Source: Serendipita indica DSM 11827 (Eukaryota > Basidiomycota > Agaricomycetes > Sebacinales > Serendipitaceae). Taken from it: a stretch of DNA of 64,000 bases. The position numbers and the translations under genes were made by a program. The stretch is taken from positions 62,001-126,000 of the forward strand of contig CAJVGD010000014.1 in NCBI GenBank assembly GCA_910890315.1, written 5' to 3'. The notes beneath the pieces were generated by a model. It had not been told where the DNA came from and did not search any database. It worked only from the letters and a program-made list of their open reading frames with translations. Below are positions 1 through 11,900 of the stretch, piece by piece (the stretch's first letter is position 1; every line of letters begins with the position of its first letter).

Positions 1-1264
1 CTATATGATGTTCGTCGTCAACTCTGTATTGCTTGAAAAAGAGCGACCGGTAAGCCTCGATGAGCAGACCGCTCCTCAGCCATACACCCGCCAATCGACT
101 CTGCGCAAACTGCGTATTGAGACCAGTCGGGGTATGGCCGACAAGGCGGATTGTCGAAACTTTGGGATAACGAGTGATGGCTCGTTCGACAAAGGTCCAG
201 AAATTGGTGTGGTTCTGTAAAATTCGCGACCAGCCTAGGGTTTTCAGGCCGGGAGCTTCAATAACGTCTGTCCATATAGCAGCACTGGCTTTGGGGTCGT
301 CTCTGGTTGAGAGTCCCATAAAGAGCGAGGTCAAGTGTGGCAATTTGATAGGGGTGGGCCGTTCGTGGGGTTTAAAGGGTATTATGAGCTCCACGACCTG
401 TAATGTATCCTTGGATTCTTCTAGTATTCGTGTCCACTGCAGAGGCGACGAACCGGTTATGGACAACACACGCAGCACCCGCATTTTCCATGTACTGGTG
501 ATGTGCTTGATCAGGAGGTCCTCGTAGACCTCATGTATCCTCAAATACTCTAGTCGCGGGAAAGGGGTGTCTGCTGAGGTTGGTATGTAAATCTCCTTTG
601 AGGGAGAGTCTTTCATGTCTAAAGACAGGACCCTAAGATTAGAAGATAGAGAATATATGCCATTTAGGTCAATATTCAGCCTGAGCGTGCCTTGAGTGAG
701 CGTGAGGGTGTCTAGCACGCAACCGCTCACAGTGGCTGAGGTGATATACGTACGTGGACATACCAAGGTGCGCATATTCGGCATTAGCTTCATTATTCGC
801 GCCATACGCACTAGAATCTGGTCCACCGCCGCGCCCATTGAGGCCTGGAAGAGGAGTTGGACCGTCAAGTGTGTCACTTCCGTAGCTAGGTCGACCCGAT
901 TTTGAAGGGTTGCAATGAGATTATCGAGGAACTTCAGTATATTGGTGACTTGGGCCCCAAACGTCTTCGCATCGACCTTGCGTGGCTCGCGGACCGCAGC
1001 GATGCGAACGTGGCTCCAAAGAATAGGATTACAAACAAAGTAGAAATCCTTGCAGACTCTGGTTAGACATGCAAGTTGCTTTATGGAAATTGTTTGTTCC
1101 AGGTTTTCCCCAGCAAGTGTGCCAAAGCTTGGTTTTTCGCAGTGTATGATATCATGGGGGTATCGTGCGCATTCCAAGTAGCTCCATCGAGAAATAGAGT
1201 CTATTATCATCTCCCATAGTTCTCTCGGAAGTTTTAGAACAGACGATATCGCTGCTTGGTTCAT
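1..1264 (-). CDS. F-box-like protein, 3' end cut by window edge
   Basis: The reverse strand is open from an ATG at 1264 (a stop lies three codons upstream) to base 1, about 421 codons without a stop. The N-terminus (KLPRELWEMIIDSIS, then LTRVCKDFYFVCNPILWSHV) has the shape of a fungal F-box, the Skp1-binding helix bundle of SCF ubiquitin ligases; the rest is leucine-rich, LRR-like and would be the substrate side. It aligns along its whole length with the next gene (1337-2599), including the C-terminal LRSGLLIEAYRSL block, so only about ten residues are missing beyond the edge. The two are tandem duplicates with clearly more than half of residues shared. No intron is needed. The substrate is unknown. 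The F-box is degenerate, so SCF membership is inferred. Confidence 0.75.
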   Translation of the reverse strand, partial: MNQAAISSVLKLPRELWEMIIDSISRWSYLECARYPHDIIHCEKPSFGTLAGENLEQTISIKQLACLTRVCKDFYFVCNPILWSHVRIAAVREPRKVDAKTFGAQVTNILKFLDNLIATLQNRVDLATEVTHLTVQLLFQASMGAAVDQILVRMARIMKLMPNMRTLVCPRTYITSATVSGCVLDTLTLTQGTLRLNIDLNGIYSLSSNLRVLSLDMKDSPSKEIYIPTSADTPFPRLEYLRIHEVYEDLLIKHITSTWKMRVLRVLSITGSSPLQWTRILEESKDTLQVVELIIPFKPHERPTPIKLPHLTSLFMGLSTRDDPKASAAIWTDVIEAPGLKTLGWSRILQNHTNFWTFVERAITRYPKVSTIRLVGHTPTGLNTQFAQSRLAGVWLRSGLLIEAYRSLFFKQYRVDDEHHI

Positions 1265-1336
1265 GGCGCCTAGGTGGCGGTTGAGTCCAAACTCTCAAAA
1301 TGCTCATGGAGACATAGATTCAGTAATTCCAAAAGG

Positions 1337-2599
1337 CTAATCATTCTCTACTACTCCTTTTTTGCCATGGACTTTGTATTGCTTGAAATAGAGGGATCGG
1401 TAAGCCTCAATAAGCAGACCGCTCCTCAGCCGGACCCCTGTCGATCTACTTTGCACAAGCTGCCCTTCGAGATCTGCGGGGGAGGTACAGACGAGGCGGA
1501 CTGTTGAAACGGTTGGATAACAATCGATGGCTTGCTCGACGATGCTCCAAAAATTGGCGTGAGTCCATGAAACACTTGACCAACCTATGCATGCTAACCG
1601 AGGTGCTTGTATACACTTCGTCCATTGAATAAGGTTGGTTTTGGCCTCTTCGGGAAAGCCCATGAACAGGGACTTTAATTGGGGCATCCTGATAGGTATC
1701 GGTCGGTCCCCAGTTGTAAAGTGGACCGTAAGCTCCAAAACTTGTAATGTATCCCTGGAATCCTCCAGTATTCGTGCCCACGATAGAGGAGATGCGCTGG
1801 TTATGGACAAAACCCGCAGTACTTTCATCTTCCATGTGCGAGTAATATACTCGATGAGGCTATCACTATATACCTCATTTAATCTCAAGTACTCCATTCG
1901 AGGAAAGGATATAGTCGTCGTGGCCGGTATGGGAATATAATAAGATCTGCCCGGAGCCGATTTGTCAGACAGGTCGAGAGATAGGATTCGAAGGTTTGAT
2001 GATATTGATTGTATGGACGCAATTTCAATATCCGTCCAGCGTGGGATCGGAGTCAGCGTCAGTGTGTCCAGCATACAATCGCGGGTGGTCACTGTCGCAG
2101 TTGTAACGTACCCACGAGGACACGTCAATGTGCGCAAATTGGGTAGTTTCTGTATTATCTGCGTCAGGCGTACTCTAATATGGGCCGCATCGACTTCAAT
2201 GGGGTGTTGGATTGTGAAATGTCTGACTTCGCCAGCTAGGTCAGTCCGCTTGTGAAGAATCGTAATGAGATCGTCCAAAAACTTGAGGTTATCGGCGACT
2301 TGGCTTGATGACACCACGTTGAATGGGACTTTGAGAAAATGGATACGGACATGCGTCCAAAGGATCGGGTTACAGACGATATAAAGGTCCTTACAGACCT
2401 GAACTAGACACGCGAACTGCTTTATGACCGTCTTCCATTCCAGATCTGCCACAGTATCGATGCTTGGCTTCTCGCAGTGAACGATATCTTGTGGATGTCG
2501 TGCGCATTCTACGTACTCCCAGCGTGACATGGAATCGACGATGATTCTCCATAGCTCGCTTGGAACTTTTAAAACAGGAGGTATAGCGGTTGGATTCAT
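1337..2599 (-). CDS. F-box-like/LRR-like protein, tandem paralogue
   Basis: Single-exon gene of 420 residues. The ATG at 2599 is preferred because it aligns with the start of the neighbour ending at 1264; the frame is open a little further up but without an ATG. F-box-like region at residues 10-95 (KVPSELWRIIVDSM ... QVCKDLYIVCNPILWTHV), then an LRR-like body with repeated L-x-x-L patterns and no catalytic motif. Expected role: substrate adaptor in an SCF ubiquitin ligase (inference from fold type). The next F-box gene (2972) is divergently oriented. Confidence 0.8.
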   Translation of the reverse strand: MNPTAIPPVLKVPSELWRIIVDSMSRWEYVECARHPQDIVHCEKPSIDTVADLEWKTVIKQFACLVQVCKDLYIVCNPILWTHVRIHFLKVPFNVVSSSQVADNLKFLDDLITILHKRTDLAGEVRHFTIQHPIEVDAAHIRVRLTQIIQKLPNLRTLTCPRGYVTTATVTTRDCMLDTLTLTPIPRWTDIEIASIQSISSNLRILSLDLSDKSAPGRSYYIPIPATTTISFPRMEYLRLNEVYSDSLIEYITRTWKMKVLRVLSITSASPLSWARILEDSRDTLQVLELTVHFTTGDRPIPIRMPQLKSLFMGFPEEAKTNLIQWTKCIQAPRLACIGWSSVSWTHANFWSIVEQAIDCYPTVSTVRLVCTSPADLEGQLVQSRSTGVRLRSGLLIEAYRSLYFKQYKVHGKKGVVEND

Positions 2600-2971
2600 C
2601 GCGTATGGCTCGGATCCCCGTGATTGGTGAGGGTTGAGTCCAAGCGACAGGCCAAACAATACCTAACTAGAATCTGGAAGTACACCTACAAAAATTAGAT
2701 TTATGGTTCATATTAGCCCTTATTGCCTTGGGATGCTGCGAAAGGGCCCCACCGTGGCACCGACTCCGTTTGAAACCGTTTAAAGCCCATGTAAGCGCAA
2801 GATAACTCTACCTAGCGCATGATGAATGACAAGAGAAAACAGATCGTCTCGGCACTTGTAACTGCCATGTCAAGCGCTAATCTGAAATGGTGGTTACTTC
2901 TACCTAAACCGAGACAACTCTGAAGGTGGGCGTCTCCGCCTCCTGTTTAAGTCAGCTCACGAATTGGGCAG
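2600..2971. promoter_or_regulatory. Divergent intergenic region between two F-box genes
   Basis: 372 nt separate the start codons of the minus-strand F-box gene (2599) and the plus-strand one (2972), so both promoters must lie here. I see no obvious TATA box or repeat. Confidence 0.4.
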
Positions 2972-4597
2972 ATGGACTCGCGAGTACCTGCATCATCAAG
3001 GGTCCCTGTCGAGCTTTGGCAAATTATTTTTACACTCGCAACGACAATGTCAGCGAGAGACGAGTTCAATACTCAGCCGAGTCACCATCTGTCACGGGAT
3101 GACGAGGACTCTGCATTTTCTGTCGCACCTAAATATTCTGAACTCCGAACCACGATCGAATCGCGCAAGGCCGTTGTCGGCGTCTGTAGGATGTGGTATG
3201 CGCTCGGCATCCAGCGCCTCTGGTCACACGTAGTGATCTATCTTTCCAATCCTCACATCGTGGTCGACAGTATTGTCAAAGCCCTCCGCTCCAACCCACC
3301 TCTCGCGAGCCACGTCCGCAGACTGACCATATCCTCGTCACCGTACCAGGGCGGCGTAACCTTTACACAGAATGAAAATCACGAACTACGCTCAGACCTA
3401 CTGCTCATTATCTCAAAGTTCACCAACCTTGAGATAATTTACTCCCCATCCGACTTGATCGACTCTTCCGTGAATACGCATCTTCCTTCCCTCTCTATTC
3501 TTCTCCTCCAACGGGCATGGTCGAACTTTTTATCTACTTCACCTAATCTAACACTTCCTTGGCTCACGATCCGAGCCCTAGTTCTCAATTTGGGTGGAGC
3601 ATTGCCCGGGACGTCTTCAGGAGAGAGTGTTTGCTTTCCAAATCTCACGCATCTGGAAATTCGGGCATCTCAATACGGTGTCATACGTTATGTCGGAGAG
3701 CTCTGGGAATCGCCTCGACTAGAAGAACTGATCCTCAAGTCGTGCTTCTACGACGAGTGGCGGAAGTTTATTGATAGGAACAGAGATCGCCTCGAGACTT
3801 TATCGCTTTTCCACATATATGCGGGGCAAACACCGCCTTGGCATGGTACTATGCTACTACCCCGTCTCTATAGATTATCTACCAGCGACCCTACGATGAT
3901 CATGGATCATTTGACTGCGCCAAAGCTCACAGAACTCTATATTCCCATGGCCAGTGCCACCGTCCGCCTACCTCAGGCATTTCGAAGCATGCTCGTTAGC
4001 ACGGTCGACGCCCTTATCCAACAATTCCCCGTAGTCAAGACGATCGGAGTATCAGGGAAAAATGGGAAACCACTACAACCTCAATCATCAGCCGACGCAA
4101 TTCACCATGAAGACATGGAAAAATGGCTGAAGCAAGGCGTCATCGTAAATGTCCGCCAGATCATCCATCCACCTCCCGTATCACCTCTTGTTCCGGCATC
4201 TACACCTGCAGCGTCCAAGGAGTCGCGACTACGCGCAATGTGGGAAAGTTACACATCACCCAACATTCCTTATGAGGAAGGTCGCCCTACTGCCGATTTT
4301 ATCAGGTTAGTACGAGAGTTTATGTCAAAGCCTCTCGTACACGAATATGCCAAGTATGAGTGCCATGCTCTGCATGAGCCTCTACAGGGCATGTTGTTAT
4401 GGCAAGGCTGCTGGGCATTGCGAACTGGTCCAGGTTCCCTTGTACTCATACATGGTGACTCTGCGTCAACGGTGAAGCGTGCAAAGGACTCGGCATCCGC
4501 GAGAGCCATCGTCTACACCCTGCACAAGTTGAGTGGTGATGAAGAGAGGCTTGATGGTCATCCGTGGTTAGTGAGACGTACAACAGATATTTGGTAA
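2972..4597 (+). CDS. F-box protein with C-terminal dsRBD-like domain
   Basis: Intronless, 541 residues, ATG at 2972. F-box-like start (RVPVELWQIIFTLA), then a second helix block ending in VCRMWYALGIQRLWSHV, followed by an LRR-like body to about residue 360 and a Pro-rich linker. Residues about 443-525 look like a divergent double-stranded-RNA-binding fold: an N-terminal helix, strands with a W-x-x-x-C core, and a last helix of the type SASTVKRAKDSASARAIVYTL, matching the Ser-basic-Ala-Ala pattern of dsRBD helix 2. The same tail occurs in the F-box genes at 45187 and 50112 and as free proteins at 18792 and 20328. RNA binding is not shown. The domain may be a protein-protein version. Confidence 0.72.
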   Translation: MDSRVPASSRVPVELWQIIFTLATTMSARDEFNTQPSHHLSRDDEDSAFSVAPKYSELRTTIESRKAVVGVCRMWYALGIQRLWSHVVIYLSNPHIVVDSIVKALRSNPPLASHVRRLTISSSPYQGGVTFTQNENHELRSDLLLIISKFTNLEIIYSPSDLIDSSVNTHLPSLSILLLQRAWSNFLSTSPNLTLPWLTIRALVLNLGGALPGTSSGESVCFPNLTHLEIRASQYGVIRYVGELWESPRLEELILKSCFYDEWRKFIDRNRDRLETLSLFHIYAGQTPPWHGTMLLPRLYRLSTSDPTMIMDHLTAPKLTELYIPMASATVRLPQAFRSMLVSTVDALIQQFPVVKTIGVSGKNGKPLQPQSSADAIHHEDMEKWLKQGVIVNVRQIIHPPPVSPLVPASTPAASKESRLRAMWESYTSPNIPYEEGRPTADFIRLVREFMSKPLVHEYAKYECHALHEPLQGMLLWQGCWALRTGPGSLVLIHGDSASTVKRAKDSASARAIVYTLHKLSGDEERLDGHPWLVRRTTDIW

Positions 4598-4697
4598 TCA
4601 AATATGTCATTATAAATGAATCTGATATCGGCTCACTCCGACCTGAGACTCGCCAAAGTCAGTGGTTGAACCAAATCCATGTTCAGTAAAGTGCGTG

Positions 4698-5867
4698 ATG
4701 TCCGACGCCGGCCCCAAAAATTTATTCTCGAAGCTCCCGAGAGAGCTTTTTTACGATATTGTTACGTTAGCAACGAGTCCTATCGGCAAGTACGAGTTGG
4801 AACTCGATCCAGATCTTCATGTCCGCGCCGACGGTGGAAAAATGTCGTTGTCCAAGGCATTTCTTGCCGGATCAGATCAATCAATAATTATATCGACTCG
4901 GCTGGCTATTCTTTTAACGTGCAAAGAATGGTATGCGGCCTCCCTCCACATCTTATGGTCCCATCTCTTGTTCGCGTCATCAGCAAAGAAAGACACGGTA
5001 ATTGCCGTGTATAATGCTGTTAGAAGCAAAGCTTTGGTCGCTTCTTCTGTCCGGCGGTTGACGGTCCTGGCGACCACGGCAAAGGACTATGAAGCTAATG
5101 AGAGTCTGTGGAAGGAGTATGCCGACGTTATTCGCCTTCTTCCAAACATGGAGATACTCGTATGTCCCCATCGGTTGACCATTAATCTCACTATCCCGAG
5201 CAAGCGGCTCCAAGTTGTTCACCTCCTCGGTTCCTTGACGTTGGGCATGGCGTACACGACTGACCTTTTCGAGGACGGATGGAATAATGTACGTGTGCTG
5301 ACCCTTTGCGCAAATAGGGTGATAGCGGGACGAGGGCCAGAGGAGATGATCGAGTTTCCCAATCTTACACATCTAAGACTCGATATATCAACAATTCAAA
5401 ACATTTTACATACTTCTACGAGGTGGGAGATTCCAAACATTCAGGTCCTCGCCCTCAAAAGTTCGAACTTTGAAGACTGGTTGCCATTCATGCGGCGGCA
5501 CGGGTCAAAGTTGCGTCGCATGGAGATATGCAACCCAAACCACGTTGACATACCGCACGTGGCACGTTGGGGTACCGTGCAGTTCACGAGGCTTGTCTCG
5601 CTCTTTACAACGCCCGGTACTGTAGCACTGGACGACCTTGATGCGCCCAATTTAAGCTCTTTTGGTATATTCTATATACCTGGCGCTAGGAGTGATGGTC
5701 TGGAATCTTGTGTGGGACACGTCGACGATGCTCTCGAACGATACCCAAAGTTGAGGGCCGTTCATCTTTTGGGAAAGGACTCGGAGCCATTGATTGGGGG
5801 GACGGAGCTGGCTTTGAACCAGCATGTGCGCAGGTGGATGAACCGTGGTGTTATGCTAGAAGAATGA
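4698..5867 (+). CDS. F-box-like/LRR-like protein
   Basis: Intronless, 389 residues from the first ATG (4698); the upstream open stretch from 4662 begins with GTG and is not needed. F-box-like segment: SKLPRELFYDIVTLAT, then ILLTCKEWYAASLHILWSHL, the same two blocks as in its neighbours. The body is LRR-like. Unlike the gene at 2972 it ends right after the LRR part with no dsRBD-like tail. It follows the previous F-box gene by 100 nt on the same strand, which suggests local duplication and divergence. Confidence 0.75.
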   Translation: MSDAGPKNLFSKLPRELFYDIVTLATSPIGKYELELDPDLHVRADGGKMSLSKAFLAGSDQSIIISTRLAILLTCKEWYAASLHILWSHLLFASSAKKDTVIAVYNAVRSKALVASSVRRLTVLATTAKDYEANESLWKEYADVIRLLPNMEILVCPHRLTINLTIPSKRLQVVHLLGSLTLGMAYTTDLFEDGWNNVRVLTLCANRVIAGRGPEEMIEFPNLTHLRLDISTIQNILHTSTRWEIPNIQVLALKSSNFEDWLPFMRRHGSKLRRMEICNPNHVDIPHVARWGTVQFTRLVSLFTTPGTVALDDLDAPNLSSFGIFYIPGARSDGLESCVGHVDDALERYPKLRAVHLLGKDSEPLIGGTELALNQHVRRWMNRGVMLEE

Positions 5868-6298
5868 GGGACTGGTGTACTGACGCTATAGCGCCCTCGT
5901 CAACCTTATGCATGCAGAGGCTTCTAGATATCAAATCCTCCGCCCTCTAGAAAACAGGTCCCATATTTCCGATATTAATCTGTACCGTTGGAACAAAGGA
6001 ATTCATATTTTAATCAAATCACATTTCTTAAGCGCAATGCCTACAATTCCATCCACCGCGGGAGACGACAATACACTGGTCACCCAATCTACCAAGAGGT
6101 CCCAAGGAGGACATGACCGATGAGAGGGTAACGAGAGAAAAAGGACAGAGGATACAGATCACGGATAAGGATAGGGGGATGGAAAGTAGACTCAGATATC
6201 TATAAAGAACGAGGGTGGGAGGTGGGTATAGCACGTAGTAAATGAACCCTCAAACGACTGAGGAGAGAGCAAGAGCAAGGAAAAGCGGTAGAGTAGGA
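5868..6298. other. Convergent intergenic region
   Basis: 431 nt between the 3' ends of the F-box gene (plus) and the coiled-coil gene (minus). AT-rich, with short purine runs near 6120-6290. I see no gene or structured element beyond presumed 3' UTRs and terminators. Confidence 0.4.
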
Positions 6299-8559
6299 TC
6301 AAACGTCAGCCGCCTGTTCAGCCTTTGCAGCCGACGCCTCTTCAATCGTCATCATGGCATTACTCGCCGCGCGTGAACGCGCACGCTTCCTTCCCTCGGC
6401 AGGAGACCCCACGCCGAGCGACTTCATCTTTGGAGACGAGGCAGGGGATGAAGATGCGCTAGAACGACTGACAAAGGGGTTTGCTGGAACAGGAGGGATT
6501 GGTACTGGTGGAATATCCTGTCCTTTGGTAGTCACGCTCGATGAGCGGGAGCGGCTGCCTGCACCCGGCGATGGGCGACGAGGAACAGGTGTGCGGGGGG
6601 TAGCGACTTCGACAGACACCTGAACTTCACTTTTTGCGTCCACTAGGTTGAGCGACGGTGGTCGCCTCCCAGTCAATAGTCTCCCTTGAATGGGGCTCTG
6701 AGTGCTCTCAGGACTATCGGGTTCACTGGCGCTTCCGGTGCCGCTGGCAGTCGTGATAGTTTCCACATCAGTCAGTGAAGGTGTCGATATTGAGCTGGCG
6801 TCCCCCAACAAGATTTCTTGTGGCGAAAAGGTCATTTCTACTGGCGAGGTTTGGATTTCGCCAATCGCATCCAGAGGAATAGTCGAAAGCATCGAGTCTT
6901 GTGTATTATCGTACGAGAATAGCGTCTCTTTGCGAACCGAGTCGCGGTCCGACATCTCGCTCTTGGTCGAGGTCGTCATGACACTATATGCCGAAGGGCG
7001 ACGCTTGAGGTTTCCGGGTTTGGGAGCTGGAGTATAACTGTCGTTCTCAGCAGAAGCGTTGGGCGAGGTAGACGAAGATGAAGATGACGCCTGACTCCAC
7101 CTAAAGGCGGACGCGATGGATGTCGAGACGGCAGGAGTGACGGGCGCAGGCGGGGAAGTGGTCGAGTCTGTACGCTTCCATCTAGATACGAAGCTGCTGA
7201 ATGCACCAGCGGATTGGGCGGGAGGGGGAGGGGGAGGTGATTTAGTGCAAGTAGCTTGCGACTGGGAGGATGGACTAACAACAGGAGTGCCCGAGCTCGC
7301 GCTTGACACAACAGGGGGAGCAGGTTCCGATGACAGCGCTGCTGGGGTGGGCGCACTTGACCAAAACCCAAGGCCCCATCCTTTGCGACTGGACACAGAA
7401 GCAGAATGCGCATGAGTGGCCACTGGTGTCTCCATGCCTTCTTCGTCGTCGATGCGATCCGTTGGGAGGGGTGGAAGAGAAAGGCCGCGAAGAGAAGTGG
7501 CCTCTCCAGTCGCATCCGCTTTGGCAGCCCCGTCGCCAATGCTATTCTCTGCAATAACTGTACGATATTCATTATTCCATTCCAAATGGCATGAGAGTGG
7601 GTCTACTCACACTCTTTCAGCGCCTTTAAACAAACGTCGCTCGCTTCCTTTGCCTCGCTGGCTTCCCACGCTTCTTGCTTAGCTTCGATGAGCTCCATTC
7701 GAACGCTAATCAGTTCCTGGCGTAGTGACTCCATTTCCGCTGCATACGGATTCAACAGCGACTCTGTGGGACGGGTATGGGCGGCGGTCGACTGTCGACG
7801 AGAAGGTGGGCGCGGAGGACTCGCGCCGTGCTCTTGCGCAGAAGACTCGGTCGACTCCGACTCACCAGAGGTCACAGAGGACGTGATATCCGTCAACGAC
7901 CTCTCTCGTCGATGACCGCGCCTAGGGTTGGGCGATGGAGTCGCACCGGGCGCTGCGGGCTGCAAGCTCATTCGTTTCTGGAACGGCGAACGAAGGGTAT
8001 TCCCATCGCTTCCGGCCGACACGGTTCCAAACGTCTGAGCGAGTGGACTAGCGTGGGGGCTGGCACTCGTCAACTGGGAAAGCCGTCGACTCTGCGTCTG
8101 CAGCGTCATAACCGCTCTGCGACTCTCCTCGACTTTTCCTCGCAACATGGCTACTTGCTCCTCTGCATCCTCTGCCCGTTTACGCCAGCTCGCCATTTCG
8201 TTGAGGAGCTGTACTTCTCGTTCCTGAGAGCCCTCGAGATCCTGCAGACGCGTCTGGGTGATGACGAGATCTCGAATGAGCTCGTCGCGCTCCCCACGGA
8301 GCAAATCTCGCTCCCTCGTCGCCGACGAGAGATTTGTGCGTAATTGGATGATCAACGAGGCGAGCACCTCTGGATCGAGCATGACGATGCTCGCAAAGTC
8401 ATCCATTTGGGTTTCTTTGCCCGACAAATGGTCGTGTGCGTCGGATTCGAGTGCACCGGAGAGTTCGAGCGAAAAATCTGTGCCAAACGGCGTCTCGACG
8501 GATGGACCAAGTGAACGTGCAGGGATTGTAATCTCCTGAGAGTGATTTGGCCACGCCAT
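6299..8559 (-). CDS. Coiled-coil, Ser/Pro-rich protein of unknown function
   Basis: Two exons (8559-7611 and 7557-6299) joined by a 53-nt intron (GTGAGT...ACAG); predicted 735 residues. The ATG at 8559 is the first in frame. About residues 60-170 form a strong heptad coiled coil beginning LDPEVLASLIIQLRTNL and ending MTLQTQSRRLSQ, with a second shorter coil near 270-315 (ESLRQELISVRMELIEAKQE). The C-terminal 400 residues are disordered and Ser/Thr/Pro-rich with many S-P sites. No enzyme motif. It looks like a scaffold or a vesicle/cytoskeleton tether, but I do not recognise a named family. Same strand and downstream of the Far1-like gene. Confidence 0.72.
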
Positions 8560-8946
8560 GATTGTCTGATTATCGCGCAAAGGCGTCTGGAAAGGTTGGC
8601 GAGCGTGTGATTTGCCGCGCTGGCAACGTAGAGCTTGTGGGGAATATCGAGATAAATCTGTGAGGAATTTAGAATCGAAAAAACGAAAGAGGACTGGTCA
8701 AGGACAGCAGTCGTGGTTGGGGTCAAGAAGCAAAGCTCAGCAGCAGGGCCGTAAGCGGCCATTAGTCCGGTCGCAATGGCCACCGGCCAAATCCTCCCGC
8801 GACGCTCCCGACGCCCCTTGACAAACTCAAAAGTGTCGTGTAACAGAATTATACGTACAACGAACAAACCAACAGTCAAAGGCCACAACAAGAGGAGAGG
8901 AAAGAAAAACCCACAGACCGTTCAGCTTTGAGGGTATCATCAAGTC
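8560..8946. promoter_or_regulatory. Promoter region of the coiled-coil gene
   Basis: 387 nt between the stop of the Far1-like gene (8947) and the start of the coiled-coil gene (8559), both on the minus strand. It must hold the 3' UTR of one and the promoter of the other. No clear motif seen. Confidence 0.35.
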
Positions 8947-11900
8947 CTAGTCCCGACCAACCCAATCCACGCTCCGTCCAACGAGCTCAATGCTGTTATC
9001 CACCGTCCAGAACAGCCGCTCAACCGCACTCCGCTTGCTCCAACTCTTTTGGTCCCGGAGAATCATCGCCTGTTGCGCACCAAAGTTGCGTTGGTCGTGC
9101 GCAAACATGTCCACATTCTCGTCCAATGCATCAATCAGTGCCTGCAAATCTTGCAGCATGGCCTGGAGCGCACGCACGGCCGAAAACGTCAACATTTCTT
9201 TGCGATTCCGCGCCTGCGGTACACCACCAGCCGTCGGAGGTGGGAGCTGCTGCGAGACGCTTTGGAGGAGGGTATGCAAAATCCGTCTCGTCTCCGCCAA
9301 AAGCCTCTGTGCTTGAGGATAATTCTTGCGCGAGACGAGCACGAGCGCACGCGTGACCATGTCGCTCGTCAACAACTCCATTCGTCGACGGACAATGAGC
9401 GCGTCCGAAACGGGCTGCTGCGAGGGCGACTGTGACGGTCGTTGCTGTACCGGCATCAATGTGACGGTGAGGAGAACAGGGTGTGCGAGGCGGGTGACCT
9501 GCTTCGCCGCCACGGGATCGAAGAAGGATCCGTCGACTTCGAACACGGGTACCTCGTCGATCATTCGGTCCATCATACCGTCCATCAGATTAGGGCTATC
9601 GCCAGAAATATCCAGGCCCATCCGCGCGACAAACGCGTCCGTCGCGTTCATCATCCCTCCATTCCTGCTCTGCAACGGCTCATTGTTCGACGGTATTCCT
9701 CCAGATCCCGCACCCGCCATGAGAGCATTCATCCGCATAATATCCATATTGTTGTCGAGTTCCAGCTCGACAAGCATCTCCTTGCGCTCTCCGTATCGCA
9801 GCTCGCCCACTTCAATGTGTACGTCTTTACCATCCTGGGCCACAATCGCATTAGGTCCTCCAGAGACTTTGCGAATACGGAAGCGATTGGCGTCTACAAT
9901 CTTCATATGCAGTTTCATGCTCAGAAGTGCAATGGACATCATCCCTCCGAGACATCCAGCGAGACAGTCTCGAAGATCATACCTAGACGAGATTAGTATG
10001 TGATGAAACCATTCGGGTGCCGGCTCACCAGTCCCGCACAAACGTGTATGTGCCGCTCGTATGATTGGAAATGAGCCATAGCGAAGCCGGATCGTGCGAA
10101 CGACCGTATCCAAACGAATGGATTGGAACACTATCATGTATTAGCTCGAGAGTCTAGACTTAACAGGATACTCACTTTGCCGCTTCTGCTCTCGCGAGGA
10201 CGAGATCCATCTGGGCCCGCCGAGTCGAATCCGCCGCGTCGGAGACAAGCACCATCCCACTGACACTATTCTTCCCCTTGCGCTGCAACACAACGTCCAA
10301 GCCATGGTTGACAGCCGTTACGACATCCGTCTTTTCTTCATTCGCATGCCGCACCAGAAACTCGTCATCATAGTCGTGTCCCCGGGGCGGATCCTCGGGC
10401 CCCACAATCCCGTCAATGAACCGCTGCAACCGTTTTTTACTCCCGAGCTTGCCAGGGCACAAGAAGGGCGACTTGCGCACCCGACCACCAGTGCCGACTT
10501 CAAAGGTGACCAGCGAGAGGCGATCTCGCTGCCCGAGCTGCGCGAGTACAAAATCGAGCGTGTTTTTGATCACCCGGACCTTGAGTTGGGCCGTGGCGGG
10601 TGAAAGGTGTGTTGAATAGGCTTGGGCAGAGGAAGAGGATGGCGGGACGGAGATGACGAGGATGAGATCAAGAGGTGGGTGAGGAAGAGGTTGGAGCGAG
10701 TTGGACGCCGAAGCAGCGACGTGTGGTGTAATCGTCCGCGACTCCATACCCATCGCAGCCGGCGAACCAGGGTAACCAAGATGTTCTTCGCTCGGAATCT
10801 TGGACAAGTTCGATCCGAATCCATACCCACCGACGCCACTCGTATTCGAACTGGCGACACTCCTGCCGTTCATGCCGAGCGAATCCGGCTGACTAGAGTC
10901 GGAACCAGTGGTGCTCCCACTGAGCATACGCGCAGCCTTGGCAGAAACGCCCTTGGGGAGGGCACCTGGCCCATTATTGAGCGCGAGCGGTGCTGTCCCC
11001 CCAAACTCGTCCAGCTCGTGCCCCGACCGACTCCCACCAGACGGTCCCACCGTGCTTCCATTCGATGACATATTTTCACCCGTCCCTCTTCCACTCGATG
11101 CGGTGCTCCCACCTGCACTACCTCCACCTTGCTGAAAGGTAGCAACCAGGTTGCTAATGTTGGAGCGCCAACTCTCGAGCGTCGCTCGGTCGCGGAAGAT
11201 GAGAATAAAACTCTCCAATCGTTCGTCCTCCATATCAATGGTGAGGCTGAGCTCGCCAGCAGACGAAGTGTCGTGCACTTGCTTGATGTGACGGATGTAA
11301 ATTCGGCCCTTTAGCCTAAGCACACCCTTGTTCCCGGAGAACGTAGAGCTATTGATCGAGTTGCTTTCGCTTCCAACGGGCGACAATAGCCGACCGAGCG
11401 ACTTTTTCTTCTCCTCGAGCACGCAAATGATGGCCTCTTTGAAAAGATAGACGTAAAACTCGCGAACGAGCACGTCTCGACGAACGGATAGGATATCAAA
11501 CATTTGAAGCGGGCCGAGACCAGACATGGGATGACCTTTCCAGTCTGCAACTCGCTGCCTGAGGTCTTCGGTGATGCTGTGAAAGGGCGAGTCGGCTCCG
11601 CTGGAAGAACTACCGGAATTGTATGAGGCAGTGTTATTGGTCGAATACGAGTTTGTGTTTGCGTTGCTCGAGGATTGTGGATATCCACCATAGCCACCCT
11701 CCTGACTCGAGGTCGCACCATCTCTGCGAACGGTATTATCGCTATCGCGATCCCGGTAGCTAGCATACGTGCCAGATTCGACAGAGGGTTTTCGACTGAT
11801 GTGGGAAGGCTGATAGCCCTAGAACCAAGCGAGCGTCGGTGAGCTTAAAATTCAATCTCTGGGCAAGGGGCCCTTTGTCAACGCACCTGATGATATCCTC

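Noticed and set aside
6354-7557. Plus-strand ORFs (e.g. 7116-7415, 6702-7037) opposite the coiled-coil gene
   Set aside because: They lie antisense to a long Ser/Pro-rich coding exon and have the biased composition expected of its complement, with no domain or start context.
9326-10003. Plus-strand ORF of 225 residues opposite the Far1-like gene
   Set aside because: Antisense to the VWA C-terminal exon, where the minus strand has a clear domain-bearing frame.
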